Below are positions 11,110 through 23,153 of a stretch of 64,000 nt of DNA, in pieces (the stretch's first letter is position 1; the number at the start of each line of letters is the position of its first letter). Origin of the DNA: Topomyia yanbarensis (Eukaryota > Arthropoda > Insecta > Diptera > Culicidae). The notes beneath the pieces are model-generated. The model had not been told where the DNA came from and ran no database searches. It was given only the letters and a program-made list of their open reading frames with translations. The stretch covers positions 29,209,906 to 29,273,905 of the forward strand of contig NC_080672.1 in NCBI RefSeq assembly GCF_030247195.1, in the 5' to 3' direction. The translations under genes and the position numbers were made by a program.

Positions 11110-12890
11110 AAAGCAACGTAAGGTACTCGTCCGTCACTTTGCCATTACGAAAGCCTAATTGTATATCCGGGGCTGCCGGATATACAATAAGGCTTTCCAA
11201 AATCCATTAGATTTGAACCAACTGTCGAGGTGTAAAATACATTCGGCCGATATAAATTGTAATTGGAGTCTGTATTCCCAGGTGTTGGATGACCCCCTCT
11301 TACTCTCAAGAAGTTCGTTGAATATATTAAACATGGCTCAGAGTCAAGCAGATTCGGGACCATCCAGAAATGACGTAGCATTATATGGGGGAGGGGGGAG
11401 TTTTGTATTTTTGATGATGTGTGACGACAGGGGGGTAGGCGGTCATGGCATGCTACGTAGCTTTTTTAAAGGGGAATAGGATTGACCTGATGTCACGACG
11501 ACCTTACCCGTTTCATCCAAATTACATTGTTTTTTTTTTATTTATTTTAAATGTTTTACGGTGACAAGGGGGGGGGGAAGGGTTACCGTCAAGCTACCTT
11601 ATTACCAGGGGGTATTTAGAGGTTTGTCACGAAATGCTACGATGGGGGAGGGGGGTGTTGAAAATCCCTCAAAAAATGCTACGTCATTTATGGATTGCGC
11701 GCAATCGTTGGGTATACTGGAACTAATATAATAGCAACAAGCGATTTTTCGTGGCGTCTGGCGGATTTAATTTTGATCACCGGTATGTTGCTTGGCAAAC
11801 GAGCAAGTGCGACCGCGACGTGACATGTTCTTCTGTGCTGGCGCAGCGTCCGAACAGACCTTTTTGGCAAAATCGTATTTCCGAAGGTTTAGATATTCCG
11901 CGCTTTCGTTATTACTGTGCATAAGATTAGACCGTGTTTCAAAGAGTGCTTATCGAAATTTTTCTCGTCAACTTATTCACAAACCGGCGCCAATAGTTGC
12001 GTTTATACTTCCTGCACCTGTCGGGTATTCCAATCGTCTGGAAATCTGGAAGAGGATCAAAAACGTTGATTATATAAAAATATGTAGTCCACGATGTCAG
12101 AGAATTTCATCAATCCCGAACATCGTTGAATTTCTGGCTGAAACAAAGGATTGAGATTGGTTATGTCTCTGAAAACACTGGCTAAGACCAGGAGCTATTT
12201 GTTTTGGTTTTGTGTCAGCGCCGTAATATTTTGCGTCCAGTTGAAGGCAACCTTTTAGCTTTTACCAGGAATCTCAGGCGAAGAAATATTTTTTCTCAAC
12301 CTATAGCTGAAATTGTGCGTTATAATGTCCCGGATTTCATGACGCACCACCCTTCCGACGTTATGACCTCGGACGTTATTAGGTGGTACCCCCAATTGTT
12401 TGCATTTAGTGCAATTCATGAGCAGGGGTACACAAAGCCGGACAGGTAGACAAACATTTTTGAACAGGAAGTAGTATCACCCTGTACGAGTCTGGAAGGA
12501 TATAGGATTTTTCCCCATCCCATAATGTCGTACATGTCAGACTTTATCATATCCTTTCTCTCTAAAAGCGTTACGTAATTTATGAATGGTCTTTGGGAGT
12601 GTCATACAATCCAAAACCTATACTGACTTAAGCAGACTGTCTTTGAAACAGCCAATAGCCGTGCTTCAGCCAACACCTGTGTTCAAGCTTATCCGCATAT
12701 GTAAAACTTGAATCGGTGGCCACACCGACGATTTCAACTGCGGGCATGTACAGTCTGAACTCTTTCGTGAGAATCTTCTCTCCAACAATGTCATTTGCTT
12801 TAGACTGAAAATCACAACCCTGAACTTATCTGGATTGGCGGTTATGATCTAATATCGTTCCGTCAGGTTTTTTGAAATCATTGGTACGAT
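11110..12890 (-). mobile_element. Degraded I-clade LINE, internally deleted
   Basis: Pieces of a minus-strand I-clade element lie in the same order as in the long copy at 45.8-51.6 kb. ORF1 matrix region is at about 12620-12890 (minus-strand YMPAVEIVGVATDSSFTYAD). A zinc-knuckle piece is at about 12340-12460 (PVRLCVPLLMNCTKCKQLG). A linker before the reverse transcriptase is at about 11760-12000. An RT piece is at about 11110-11240 (QLGFRNGKVTDEYLTLLS, compare QFGCRKGKGTNDCLALLS in the long copy). Endonuclease and most of RT are missing, and a MITE sits between the last two pieces. All frames are broken. Confidence 0.75.
11358..11697. mobile_element. MITE inserted in the I-element remnant
   Basis: The left end GACCATCCAGAAATGACGTA and right end TACGTCATTTATGGATTGC are inverted copies. 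The interior is rich in G-runs and has two more AATGCTACG-like blocks. It separates the RT and linker pieces of the degraded I element, so it probably inserted after that LINE. A partial sister lies at 9020. Confidence 0.8.
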
Positions 12891-13327
12891 TTACACGATA
12901 CATCAGGCTTCTGTCACCGGTACAGCACATCAACGAATCGTCAAAATTAGTTATATTCAATTGAATGGCGTTTCGACTTTTCTACGATTCATGTACATAC
13001 ACGTCACTTGACACAAATGCTACATCACTACTTAATAAATAATAAACAAAGACGGCAAAATCATATTTTTACCATTTTTGTTAACCATTTTTTGTTAACG
13101 ACCTATTGAGTCAATTTGTCAACAGTTGTTACGGCATTTAATTAGCAAGGGACTGGAAGGTGAAGTATATTTTTCAATATTAAGAGCCATAGTACTCAAG
13201 GAAGAGCAAGGAGGTGAAGGGAGAAAGTTTAGAAAAGCGTGTAAGGATCATATATGCAAGCTTAGAGCTTACCGGCGACTTCACTTTTTGTCTGCTACCG
13301 TAGAAGTCAAGATCTTTTGGCATTGGA

Positions 13328-13630
13328 AATGCGAATCACCTGAGTCTACGGCATGTCCGAACAAACGAAAAGTAACTTGTTACTTCATGCTGTCGGAACC
13401 GACAAAAAGTTAAGCTGAGACAGTCACAATAGCCGATAAAATAAAATCACTCAAGCAGGCAATTGGTGAGGGAACACAAAAAAAACTGGCTCATTCAATG
13501 GGTTTCAACGTCGCAAATGCTTAGTGTGGAAGTTTACCGTGACTTAACTTTTTGTCGGTTCCGACAGCATGAAGTAACAAGTTACTTTACGTTTGTTCGG
13601 ACATGCCGTAGACTCAGGTGATTCGCATTT
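13328..13630. repeat. Inner palindrome, arms about 87 bp
   Basis: The left arm starts AAATGCGAATCACCTGAGTC and runs to the GACAAAAAGTTAAG near 13413. The right arm is its inverse, ending GATTCGCATTT at 13630. The arms are nearly identical by eye. It sits just inside the left outer arm of the fold-back. Confidence 0.85.
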
Positions 13631-13864
13631 CTAACGTATGCGGAATAAAATTTGGACAAAATCCAAAAGGCATTTTTTTGTAGAAAACTCTTTATTGAAT
13701 GTTCTCTCTATATGAAAATATGTGTCAGCTTATTAACTTAATGTAGAAAAAAATTTGAGCCCATTCGAAAAGGTTTATGACAGTTTGCAGGATCTTTTTG
13801 CAAAGGAGTTGAAAAAATTGATGTTGGCATATTCTTAATTTCTTTCTTAATTTTGACTATCATG

Positions 13865-14005
13865 TTTGTTAGTTTTATGCCGAAAATTATTGGCATATAC
13901 TCTCTGCTTCAAATTATTCCACAAATCCTCATTTGGACGCAGTTGTGGTACATTTGGAGGGTTATCAGCCTTTTGTACAAAAAGTATGCCATAATCCTCC
14001 AATGC
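13865..14005 (-). pseudogene. Tc1/mariner transposase C-terminal fragment
   Basis: The minus strand reads ADNPPNVPQLRPNEDLWNNL, followed by KQRVYANN. This matches the block around the last catalytic acidic residue in Tc1/mariner (IS630) transposases, normally NPPNxPQxRPIEDFW; here the acidic residue is kept but Ile is Asn. Upstream is a short open stretch (LEDYGILFVQK), then decay. There is no full catalytic domain, so the element cannot move itself. The subfamily (DD34-37) cannot be set because the preceding catalytic Asp is lost. Confidence 0.7.
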
Positions 14006-14409
14006 GCCAAAACTTCTTTTTGGCATAATAGCTAGGTGCCAGATTAGACGTTCGCTGCCATTTTAGTCACATGGTATCTCCTAGCGAGTCGAAATTAACA
14101 CTGGATGTTTAAAATAAGTGTGCCTAGAGTATGACGTTTAGTATGGTGCCTTGCACAGGGTTGCATTTTTGTTTTAATGCTGGAAGCGTTGTCCAAATTT
14201 CATTCCGCGTACGTTAATGCTAAAAGATCTTGACTTTTACGGTAGCAGACATAAAGTTAAGTCGCCGGTAAGCTCTAAGCTTGCATATATGATCCTTCCA
14301 CGCTTTTCTAAACTTTCTCCCTTCAACTCCTTGTTCTCCCTTGAGTACTATGACTCTTAATATTGACAAATATACTTCACCTTCCAGTCCCTTGCTAATT
14401 AAATACGGT

Positions 14410-15402
14410 AAAATAGATGGGATTGTTTTCCACTAAGAAACTGAGTTAGTGTTCGTGAGTCCAGCAAACAAGAGCTAAATGAACACAGGAGAAACGCTTT
14501 CAACTTATCATGACGTCGACGGAAGCTGATGTATCGTTTGAATCGGGTTACAAGAATACTTAAAATTTTATCTCTGGGTCGGAAAAAGATCAGGAACTGT
14601 CCGACCAGGTGCAATGGGTAGGATTTCAAATGGAGTTGAAGAGTGTTTGATCACGAATCTTGTTCGAAATTGATTTAGCCTTCAGTTGTGTCATTTTCGA
14701 AACAAGCTATTTACGCATAGACCTAGAGCTCGGTAGAAAGTAAGGACTCAAAGAGCACGAATTTAGTGACAAGAAATAGTTAGGGAATCGGTCTTCTCAT
14801 CTCACACAGAGTAGAGCAGAGTTTTGTTATAGATATCAGTGAAGCAAGTAATCATTTCCAGCTATCGCTTTGTTCTTTATCCACTTTACAAACAGTACTG
14901 CATCGATGCCTCCGGCTGCTCAATGAACTGAGTCAGCCACAGAAAATAAAAGTGCCCGTACTACGAGATAACACAATTTCGATTGATTGGAGAAAACTCG
15001 TGTGAGATCTACAGTTCAGGAGGGGGATCTCTTGGTGGCCAACATTCATCTACATAACTTGAAAAAGTGTATTTTGATTACGTTTAGAAGTTTGGTCCAC
15101 GCAAAGAACTTCATTAGCGCATTTCTTCCCATATGCCGTTGGGGGAGGAGAGCGGGGGGGGGGGTGTAGCACAAAAGGAGGCTCTTCAAAGTGACTCTGC
15201 GTGAAATTGTATTGTTGTATCTCGCTCTTTATGCACAGGAGGAACTAACAAGCCTGAGTAATGCAACGTTTCTATTATTTAACGCGGATGAATGGATACA
15301 TCTGCAAACGATGCGAGCGTCACAATACGTCTGATACCTTTAAGGAGGAGCGGAGAAAGATACGAAAAGCGAAAACGAAAGTTTTTTTCCCAAAAAAAAA
15401 AT
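14410..15402. other. Unrecognised non-coding DNA
   Basis: No supported gene. Open frames of 60-80 codons have no recognisable motif. A G-rich run lies near 15150-15166. Confidence 0.4.
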
Positions 15403-15718
15403 TAATGCACAACTTGGCTAAATCCGATTTTTCCCTGTCGCGAATAAATAGTGCATAGTGCAAGGCCTTTGGTTTCCTAGCCAAAAAACAAGCGTTCGTT
15501 TTATTTTCTTCTGCGTTTGCTTCCCGGGACCTCACACGGGACTTGTCAGTTGCTTTACACATCGTATGTCTTGTGTGACTGTGTCCAACTAATGCTAATT
15601 TGAGTACTAGTTTCTATATATCGCCTAACTTGACCCCAAGTTAGTGCCAGATACTGACGAGCCCTTAATGCACAATTTGGTTTAATCCAATTTTTCCCTT
15701 TCGGGAATACATATTACA
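15403..15718. repeat. About 50-bp direct repeats flanking a MITE remnant
   Basis: TTAATGCACAACTTGGCTAA (15402 on) followed by ATCCGATTTTTCCCTGTCGC is repeated at about 15666-15718 as TTAATGCACAATTTGGTTTA and then ATCCAATTTTTCCCTTTCGG. The two lie on either side of a MITE-family fragment. They are too long for a normal target duplication and too diverged to be recent. Confidence 0.75.
15475..15660 (-). mobile_element. Remnant of the 6.6-kb MITE family, opposite orientation
   Basis: Read on the minus strand, this carries CAGTATCTGGCACTAACTTG, then ACTAGTACTCAAATTAGCA and GGTCCCGGGAAGCAAACGCA, in the same order as the interior of the 6631-6929 element (ACTAGTACCCAAATTAGCA, TGTCCCGGGAAGCAAGTACA). 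The distal terminus is missing or unrecognisable. Confidence 0.6.
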
Positions 15719-16213
15719 TAATTTATGGTAACCCAAATATGTTATTCACAAAAATAAACCTAAATAAACAAGATACGAATAAAATAAAAATTCATTGAAC
15801 ATCAACTAGGATATAACCTCAGGATTTCATTTGCATAAAACAAAATTCTTCAGATCTGACACCTCGTCAATTCTTCCCAACTCAACATCACACCCTGCTC
15901 GCACTCGTGCATCCACTAATGTACCCGAGCTGCACCCAGATGGACTCTTCAAAAAAGCCCTTCTCAGTAGAAGGACGCACTGGAGCATGGTTTGATTGAT
16001 GGCGACAGCCAGAGTGTAGCTGCTTTACACCCACCTCGACATTTAGCAGTGCTGGTGTCGTTCCCTAACTGGGCGTACTGAACAACTGGTAGCTTTTTTC
16101 CTTCTTTTCCAGCGCCAGTCAAGTTTTGAACAGGCTGACGACGTAGCCTTTCAGACCCATCAAGAGTGTTGTTCACTTTCAAACGCCAGAGGTACCTACT
16201 CCTTACACACACA

Positions 16214-16248
<35 letters not shown>

Positions 16249-17296
16249 GTGGGGGCTATGTGTTTTATGTGTAAATGGCTCTTAAATTCATTATCCTCGT
16301 CTCGTACTGGGAACCGAGAGCTGCATTTTACCCTTTACTTGGCCAAGCTGTGAAGTTATATCCTGCGAGCTTTCATAAACGACATCCTGGCAAAGTCAAG
16401 ATTCAAACATGAAAAGGTGATGAAAAACTGTTAACTGATGGCGATTCCAGTTTAGAATCCAATCCCCAATATAGGTACCGCTTTAGAAGAGAAGAATCCT
16501 GATGACAAACGGTGCTGTATAACGAGCGCACTATTGAAACCGACGTGCTAGCGTGATAGCGTGAAACCAACCGTCTCGGGTCCCGGTAAATCGATCGAAA
16601 AACAGAAACACATATTCAACAGGTGGCACATGATTTGCAAGAAGGGCGAATGCGCTCACAGGATAGAGCCGTCTGCTATCTTCTGTATAGTAGTAGTTCA
16701 GTAAGCAGAGTGGCATCCTGTTGCTATTTCTGCTATACCCAACACTAGAGTCCCAGGCGCCAGAAGCATACGAATGCAATAACAGGAAATGGCTTTTTAA
16801 ACGACTTGTTATTTTCTGTTAATCGGATGAAAAAGAACTGAATGTTCACTGTTATGGCTGTATTTATTGCCGGGAAGCATAGTCATTCTGTTTGAAGTGC
16901 TGGCAGTGCAGAATGCTGGGAACGGTGTGCGGTCTGTTTACGAGCGGTTGATTCTAGGAGATTTTTTAACCAAGTTTTGTGTTCAGAGTACTGTTTGCAA
17001 TATGTTCCACGGCGTACTAGTCTGTATCGAAACGGGATAACTTTTAAACCAGATGGAAATGTTTTTATGCTTCTTCTATTCCGTCACCTTCGAGCATCAA
17101 CTTGTACAAAAACCGCCATGCAGTGCCGTTGTTTGTCGCGTCGGGCCCAGGGCTTACATTACTAACATGCTTTTCTAAATATCTATTTATTTGCATCTTG
17201 ATTGTGGGAATTGAATGCATTCCATTGTTCAAATCAAACGAGCGAATTCAAGGAACAGAAACCTGTGGATTTAATTCTGAAGACTTTCCTGAAATG
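15719..17296. other. Unrecognised DNA with a CT microsatellite
   Basis: Apart from the microsatellite at 16205-16247 nothing is supported. Minus-strand frames of 82 codons (15964-16212 and 16531-16779) lack domains. Confidence 0.4.
16205..16247 (+). repeat. (AC)n(CT)n microsatellite
   Basis: About five AC units followed directly by about sixteen uninterrupted CT units. Likely polymorphic between individuals. Confidence 0.95.
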
Positions 17297-17698
17297 CTAG
17301 TTCCTATTTAAGTCTAAAAGAAAATTCATCCCGTAGTTTGTTGCTACAAATAATCGTAAATCGAAAATAGGGCAATAGAAGGTCAACTGCATGAACTGTC
17401 GAACACAATCCAGTAGACGTAGTACCGTCTTTACCCACGGGCACATGAAATAGCCGATCCCGTACTTCAGTAGATCCACACATGAAAAACTCGAATCGGT
17501 AACCACACCGTCGATCTCAACTTTGTGGGTGGGCATGTAGGCACGGTAGCCATTCATAAAATACTTGTGACCACTAATACCAATTGCTTTCATTAGATAG
17601 GTTATCAAAAATCTGAGAATATCTGGATGTAGATATCTGCTACTAAGCGGAAGTTCTTTGATTCGAAAGCAAATCAGATATGGTTCGATGGAGTTCAA
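17297..17698 (-). pseudogene. I-clade LINE ORF1 fragment
   Basis: A 133-codon minus-strand frame contains YRAYMPTHKVEIDGVVTDSS and DLLKYGIGYF. These align with residues 107-137 of the ORF1 in the long I element (YVYIPAVKVHFEGVVTDESL, DLLRYGVGRF). The start of the frame shares nothing obvious with ORF1, and the zinc knuckles are missing. It is a short, isolated, decayed piece; the apparent ATG is probably fortuitous. It is the second of four minus-strand I-element pieces in the window. Confidence 0.75.
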
Positions 17699-18091
17699 TG
17701 TGTATAATTTTAAACGAGAAACCGGAGTCTTTCACAACGAGTTATGTTCGCCATTCTGGAAGATACGGGTTGTATTCCCTAACAAATCGTTTGTTCATAA
17801 ATGCTCGTCCGTCGCCTTCAAACACTGCAATGATTATATTACAGACACATCTTCAGTGAAATTATATTAAAAAATCACAAAACTTTACTGTTAGAGCTCC
17901 ATTTTGATGGCTTCACCCGGCTGGGAAATTTAAGTTTTCCGTATCGCTTGCAAACGGTTTTCTGAAAATTAGTTCCTGCAGTTTTTTAAAATTATTGTTA
18001 TTTTCTACGAAATAAAATAAAAATTGATTAAAATTTCTCCGACGAAACTCGGCTGAATTTTGTATCAGCGTGTTTCGTTCTCTGCTCACAT
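17699..18091. other. Short AT-rich spacer
   Basis: No gene or repeat recognised between the I-element ORF1 fragment and the 18.1-kb fold-back. Confidence 0.45.
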
Positions 18092-20439
18092 TGCACTATG
18101 GTCCCAAAGCTGTATTTAGGAAGACAAAACTGTTTGTGCCAAAAACCGTTGGTTTTAGATATATAGTATCTTCGGCAAACTTTGTTAGTACTTTCTTGCC
18201 GATTTTTTTATATTAGTTGAATTAGGGTGGTCCTTGTGGTTAGGGTGTTCAAAGTATCAACTTCTCAGATATGTAAAATTCAGCTACATAATGTTCCACA
18301 AAGTTATAAATCAATCAAACTTAAGCAACTTTTCTTAACAAACTATGTGGCTATCGCTAATAGTTCATGTGCTATAATTTTTGCAATATTTAAGCTGGGG
18401 TGGCTCTTTAAAAATTGGTTTTCTATTAATATCTTTTTATGTGTTAATTTCTCGCTAATACTTTGTTCTAGAGGTTTTTAGAACTTTTGTAAATACACAT
18501 TTTTGTCGAAGCAATGAAGTTTATATCTCTTTTGTTTGCATAGTTACAGGCGATTTTCAAAACAAAAATGGTTTTTTTCAAAGCTATATATCTTCCAACA
18601 TTGCAAATGAATTTTCAATCTTTTAATTTCATTTGAAAGATCGAAACTTTTATAGTTTTTGGTGAAAAAACTGCGGGAGCGTTATTTCTGTAAAATAAAT
18701 AATTAGTTTTTGAAAATGGTGTATTTTTCAACAAAAATCGTTCATAGCTTTTCAAATAGACGAGATATTAACTTTGTTACTTCAGCAAAAATCTTCGCCA
18801 TGCAAATTTCTAAAAGTGCTGCAAAAATAGTATTTACGATAAATCAATGTATGAAGTGACAAATGAAAAATAGTGATTTTAAGAGGTCACGTTTTCTTCG
18901 CTCAATTTCTTATGGTAAAATCAACTGAGAAATAGTCAATGTGTGTTATAATGAAAATCTATTGAATATGTGACACTGTTTGAAAACAACTTTTACCGTA
19001 CAACTACAAGTTAGAATTCACAATAGTGTTAAAACGTACTATAGTAAACTCCAAATAAAAGTTATGTATTACGGGGCCAATAAAGCAAGTACCGTCATCA
19101 TGCATTATATAGATGCAAGGGAATTATGCTTTATGAGTTATTTTACCAGTTCGCGGTTAGCGATTTTCAGACCTATTACTTTTATTTGTTTTGAAGTAAC
19201 AAAAAATTGGGAATCTTTCCTTAACTTACCCACAGCCCTCATTATAGTCGATAATTAATTTATACTTTCAAACATTGCATAAATGTTGGAAAAGCGTACA
19301 ATAATTTCCGCTGCTATGAATAACAAACTCGTTTCAAGATTTTATTTTAAGATAACAAGACGTGAACTAAAACATTTTCTTTCTAGCACTCGTTTTGAGC
19401 ACTAGTCCAAACCAAAAAGGATTTACTTAAGTGAGCATAGATGACTTTTGTTGGCCGATTTACAATTAACGATAGTTTGCAGCTAACACTACTGTAGATC
19501 CACTGTACTATTTAGATGTACGGTAGATTGTTCTTTCAAAAACGTTTACAAATCCAATAGAATTGCCATGACATTCGGTATTATCACACTCAATGACTAT
19601 TTCTCAGTTGATTTTACCATAAGAGATTGAACGTTGAAAACGTGACCCCTTAAAATCACTATTTGTCATTTGTCACTTCATACATTGATTTATCGTAAAT
19701 AGTTTGTTTGTAGCACTTTTAGAACTTTGCATGGCGAAGATTTTTGCTGAAGTAAGAAAGTTATTATCTCGTCTATTTGAAAAGTTATGAACGATTTTTG
19801 TTGAAAAATACGCCATTTTCAAAAATTAATTATTTATTTTACAGAAATAGCGCTCCCGCAGTTTTTTCACCAAAAACTATAAAAGTTTCGATCTTTCAAA
19901 TGAAATTACAAGATTGAAAATTCATTTGCAATGTTGGAAGATATATAGCTTTGAAAAAAATAATTTTTGTTTTGAAAATCGCCTGTAACTATGCAAACAA
20001 AAGAGATAGAAACTTCATTGCTTCGACAAAAATGTGTATTTTCAAAAGTTCTAAAAACCTCTAGAACAAAGTATTAGCGAGAAATTAACACATAAAAAGA
20101 TATTAATAGAAAACCAATTTTTAAAGAGCCACCCCAACTTAAATATAGCAAAAATATAGCACATGAACCATTAGAGATAGGCACATAGTTTGTTAAGAAA
20201 AATTGCTTAAATTTGATTGATTTATAACTTTGTAGAACATTATGTAGCTGAATTTTACATATCTAAGAAGTTGATACTTTGAACACCCTAATCACAAGGA
20301 CCAGCCTAATTCAACTAATATAAAAAAATCGGCAAGAAAGTACTAACAAAGTTTGCCGAAGATACTATATATCTAAAACCAACGGTTTTTGGCGCAAACA
20401 GTTTTGTCTTCCTAAATACAGCTTTGGGACCATAGTGCA
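18092..20439. mobile_element. 2.35-kb fold-back element with about 860-bp arms
   Basis: The left arm (18092-about 18952) starts TGCACTATGGTCCCAAAGCT. The right arm (about 19579-20439) is its reverse complement, ending AGCTTTGGGACCATAGTGCA. Arm-to-arm identity is roughly 90 percent or more by eye, with small substitutions throughout. The 626-bp centre is not repeated and has only a 92-codon frame (18980-19258) without a domain. Arms this long with no transposase fit a nonautonomous fold-back transposon or an inverted pair of one element. No target duplication was recognised. Confidence 0.9.
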
Positions 20440-21715
20440 TTGTGTAACGAAATAATAGTTCTGGGAGTCTGCAAGGGTCGTTGTTCTAAATCGTTTTTAA
20501 CCTAAACTGCCAAACGTCTTATGTAATTATTTATAACAGAGGAAACCGCAATCCTAACAATACTTTTACCGATCCCCCTAATTCACGAATGAAGTTTGCC
20601 CTATCGGAGGGAAAGTCTTGTTTATCCAGCCAGTAAAATGCTATAGAATTTGTGTAATATCCTCTGTGTATGTGAAGTTGTTCATTTTTTGCTGCTAGTA
20701 TTAACAAATGCCGCAACTTCAGTCTGCCAGTGAATGTGAAGCTTAATGTGGCGCACCCTGCAATATAACCACACCAAACATAATTGGCTGATTATGTTCG
20801 GGACCATTACTCAAGCAGAATCGTCCATAAATCGAAACAACACGAAGAACGCTGTCAAATATGAGCTTTTGCGACCACCCCTGGCTGCTAAAGCGTTTAT
20901 TGATCAATACCGCCTCCGGCCAGGCCCGAACGTAGATCGTGACTCAACTATCTGGACTAGATATTGACCCATCAACTCATGGACTGGAGACCAAAGGCTT
21001 TTCTTCCCTTTCGAAGAAAGACGTGACCACAGACTTTTGTCGTGACTAACGACTTACCTTTCAATATAGGGGCCCCTTTTCAAAATTTCGGAAGAAAAAT
21101 GATGTAAGATTTTGAACGCTTATATCTTTTGTTGTACTGAATGGATTTAATCAATTTCTTCGGCATTTTGTCGAAAATATTTGTACCAATGTTGTATTAA
21201 ATTTTGGAATATGTAGGATATTCATTATCAACGGAAAAATAGTGTTTTGAAAAATCTTTCGAAAACGACTCGGAAAAGTGAAAATTTTCAGCCCATCCCG
21301 CACAGAGCCGTCAAAATGGTGCAGCAAATGAACAATAAAATAATGAAAAGTTTATATAAAGGTCCACTACATGTTTGTTCCTATGATTATTCGTATTGGG
21401 TTGCTTGACGAGAGCAGTTGGTGGGGGAAAGCCGGGATATTAATTTTGGTTAAGCCATTAGAAGTCGGACGGAAAGGAAAGGCTCATGCACGCCACGAGA
21501 ACGAGCGAGAAAGCGATAGTAGTGCATATTAGCGAAAGCGTTACGTACATTTTGAACCTTATTAACTTTTCTTCTACAAAACGGATTGCCAATCTTGTTT
21601 CATAAATCGGAAGGAAAACGTTCAACGCTTGCTACCGATACGTTGTTTGCTATATAAAATTTGTTTAAATAGTTCGAAAACTACTTTAAATGAAATCAAC
21701 ATTAATGATAAAACC
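20440..21715. other. Unrecognised non-coding DNA
   Basis: No supported gene. Short frames of 61-73 codons (20531-20716, 20746-20967) lack domains. Confidence 0.4.
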
Positions 21716-21723
21716 TATAAATA
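21716..21723 (+). promoter_or_regulatory. TATA box of a histone-like remnant
   Basis: TATAAATAGAGGTGTCGCAG is a strong TATA context, upstream of a short basic, histone-like reading frame. The same context (TATAAATAGAGGTGACGC) appears at 39232 in the giant palindrome, with 17 of 18 bases the same. Confidence 0.5.
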
Positions 21724-22096
21724 GAGGTGTCGCAGCTTTTCTCAAAGCCAGACGTGCGTAAGACGCAGTGCATAACAGACGTGCGTGGTCGTGAGAAGCT
21801 GCATCGGACGACCAATCAAATCAGCTACCATCGGAGAGAAGAAGAAAAACGTTGGTGGAGGTGGTGGCGGTGAGAAGTCCAAAAAGCCAAAGGCTAAGAA
21901 ACGCAGTCACTGAAAAGGCGGTAGTAACTGCCACTAAAAATGCCACCAAAACATCGAAGGCTGCAAAGCGTACTCATTCGGTGTGAGCTGCGAAAGGGGA
22001 AAGATCGTATGGATGTACGCAGTAAAAACAGTCGTCGGCAAGGTTTGAATTGTTTTAAAAGATTCCCGTCTTGTATCAACATAGTTATCTACAAAC

Positions 22097-22112
22097 CGTC
22101 CTTATTAGGACG
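22097..22112 (+). terminator. Histone-type 3' stem-loop, unit 1
   Basis: CGTCCTTATTAGGACG: 6-bp stem and 4-nt TATT loop, matching the geometry of histone mRNA 3'-processing hairpins. Only unit 1 has the closing C-G pair; the others end in A. Confidence 0.45.
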
Positions 22113-22352
22113 AATAAAAAATGGAAAAAGAATTCAATTAGAAAGTTTCTTTTATTAACTGGTATTAAATTTGCGCTTGGTAATTCTGTACTTTTACCAG
22201 TGAATCATAAGAAAATGTTTTTCTAATTTACAAACCCGAAGGTTTTTGCAAATCCTTCCAAAAAAATCAGTGAATGTGGCAACTCTACCACTAAGCGAAA
22301 GCTACACCAAAACGAATGATGAAAATATTTTCATTTATCGAACAAAAGGACG

Positions 22353-22533
22353 TTTTTTTTTTTTTTTTTTTTGACGATTAAAGTTTTATTGGTTAATTTC
22401 GGTTTACATTTCTGTATGTTTTACATAGTAAGTGATACAGCTTTGCTTTTCATCTTCGTTTTGATTGTGTATATACATTTTTAAATTTTTTCTTTCGATA
22501 TGGTAGTGGGTCAACTTTTGCAGTTATGTTATT
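22353..22533 (-). mobile_element. Poly(A) retro-insertion with 11-bp target duplication
   Basis: Read on the minus strand, this 181-bp piece ends in AATAAAACTTTAATCGTC followed by 20 A. That is a polyadenylation signal placed just before a poly(A) tail. It is flanked by ACAAAAGGACG at 22342-22352 and 22534-22544. The unoccupied target, a single ACAAAAGGACG, is preserved in the sister unit at 22966-22976. This is a 5'-truncated LINE-mediated insertion: the 3' end of a LINE, or of a host mRNA (processed pseudogene). The body is not recognised. Confidence 0.9.
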
Positions 22534-22722
22534 ACAAAAGGACGTCCTTCCATCTGCATTGTAAAGTCAATAAATAGGAACAGCTTGATGAAAAGTGTGC
22601 TCATTCGGCGTGAGCTGCGAAAGGGGAAAGATCGTACGGATGTACGCAGTAAAAACAATCGTCGGCAAGGTTTGAATTGTTTTAAAAGATTCCCGTCTTG
22701 AATCAACATAGTTATCCACAAA

Positions 22723-22738
22723 CCGTCCTTATTAGGAC
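22723..22738 (+). terminator. Histone-type 3' stem-loop, unit 2
   Basis: CCGTCCTTATTAGGAC: the same hairpin as unit 1, with the outer pair lost (5 bp remain). Confidence 0.4.
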
Positions 22739-23153
22739 AAAGGCAAAATGGAAAAAGAATTTAATTAGAAAGTTTCTTTTATTAACTAGTATTAAGTTTG
22801 CGCTTGGTAATTCTGTACTTTTACCAGTGAATCAGAAAATGTTTTTCTAATCTACAAACCCGAAGGTTTTTGCAAATCCTTCCAAAAAAATCAGTGAATG
22901 TGGCAACTCTACCACTAAGCGAAAGCTACACCAAAACGAATGATGAAAATATTTTCATTTATCGAACAAAAGGACGTCCTTCCATCTGCATTGTAAAGTC
23001 AATAAATAGGAACACCATGATGAAAATCGTGCTCATTCGGTGTGAGCTGCGAAAGGGGAAAGATCGTACGGATGTACGCAGTAAAAACAATCGCCGGCAA
23101 GGTTTGATTTGTTTTAAAAGATTTCCGTCTTGAATCAACATAGTTATCCACAA

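Larger units (their letters stand above)
13129..14409 (-). mobile_element. Tc1/mariner-type fold-back with nested inverted repeats
   Basis: Outer arms at about 13129-13325 and 14222-14409 are inverted copies of about 190 bp, beginning near TTACGGCATTTAATTAGCAAG. An inner pair (13328-13414 and 13543-13630) forms a second palindrome around CACCTGAGTCTACGGCATGT. A transposase remnant on the minus strand lies between (13865-14005). The sequence after the inner palindrome (ATGCGGAATAAAATTTGGAC) also continues the outer arm, so the outer arm is interrupted by, or built from, the inner one. Relatives of these ends recur at 52.8-53.3 kb. Confidence 0.75.
21716..22112 (+). pseudogene. Histone-like (H1-like?) gene remnant
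   Basis: Downstream of a TATA box, the frame from about 21848 reads NVGGGGGGEKSKKPKAKKRS and stops. A one-base shift continues with TEKAVVTATKNATKTSKAAK. This is a Lys/Ala/Thr-rich tail of the kind seen in histone H1. About 120 bp later a perfect 6-bp hairpin, CGTCCTTATTAGGACG (22097-22112), preceded by CAAAC and followed by a purine-rich stretch, resembles the 3'-end stem-loop of metazoan histone mRNAs. The globular domain is absent and there is a frameshift, so it is not functional. H1 identity is inference from composition and context; another Lys-rich tail is possible. Confidence 0.4.
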
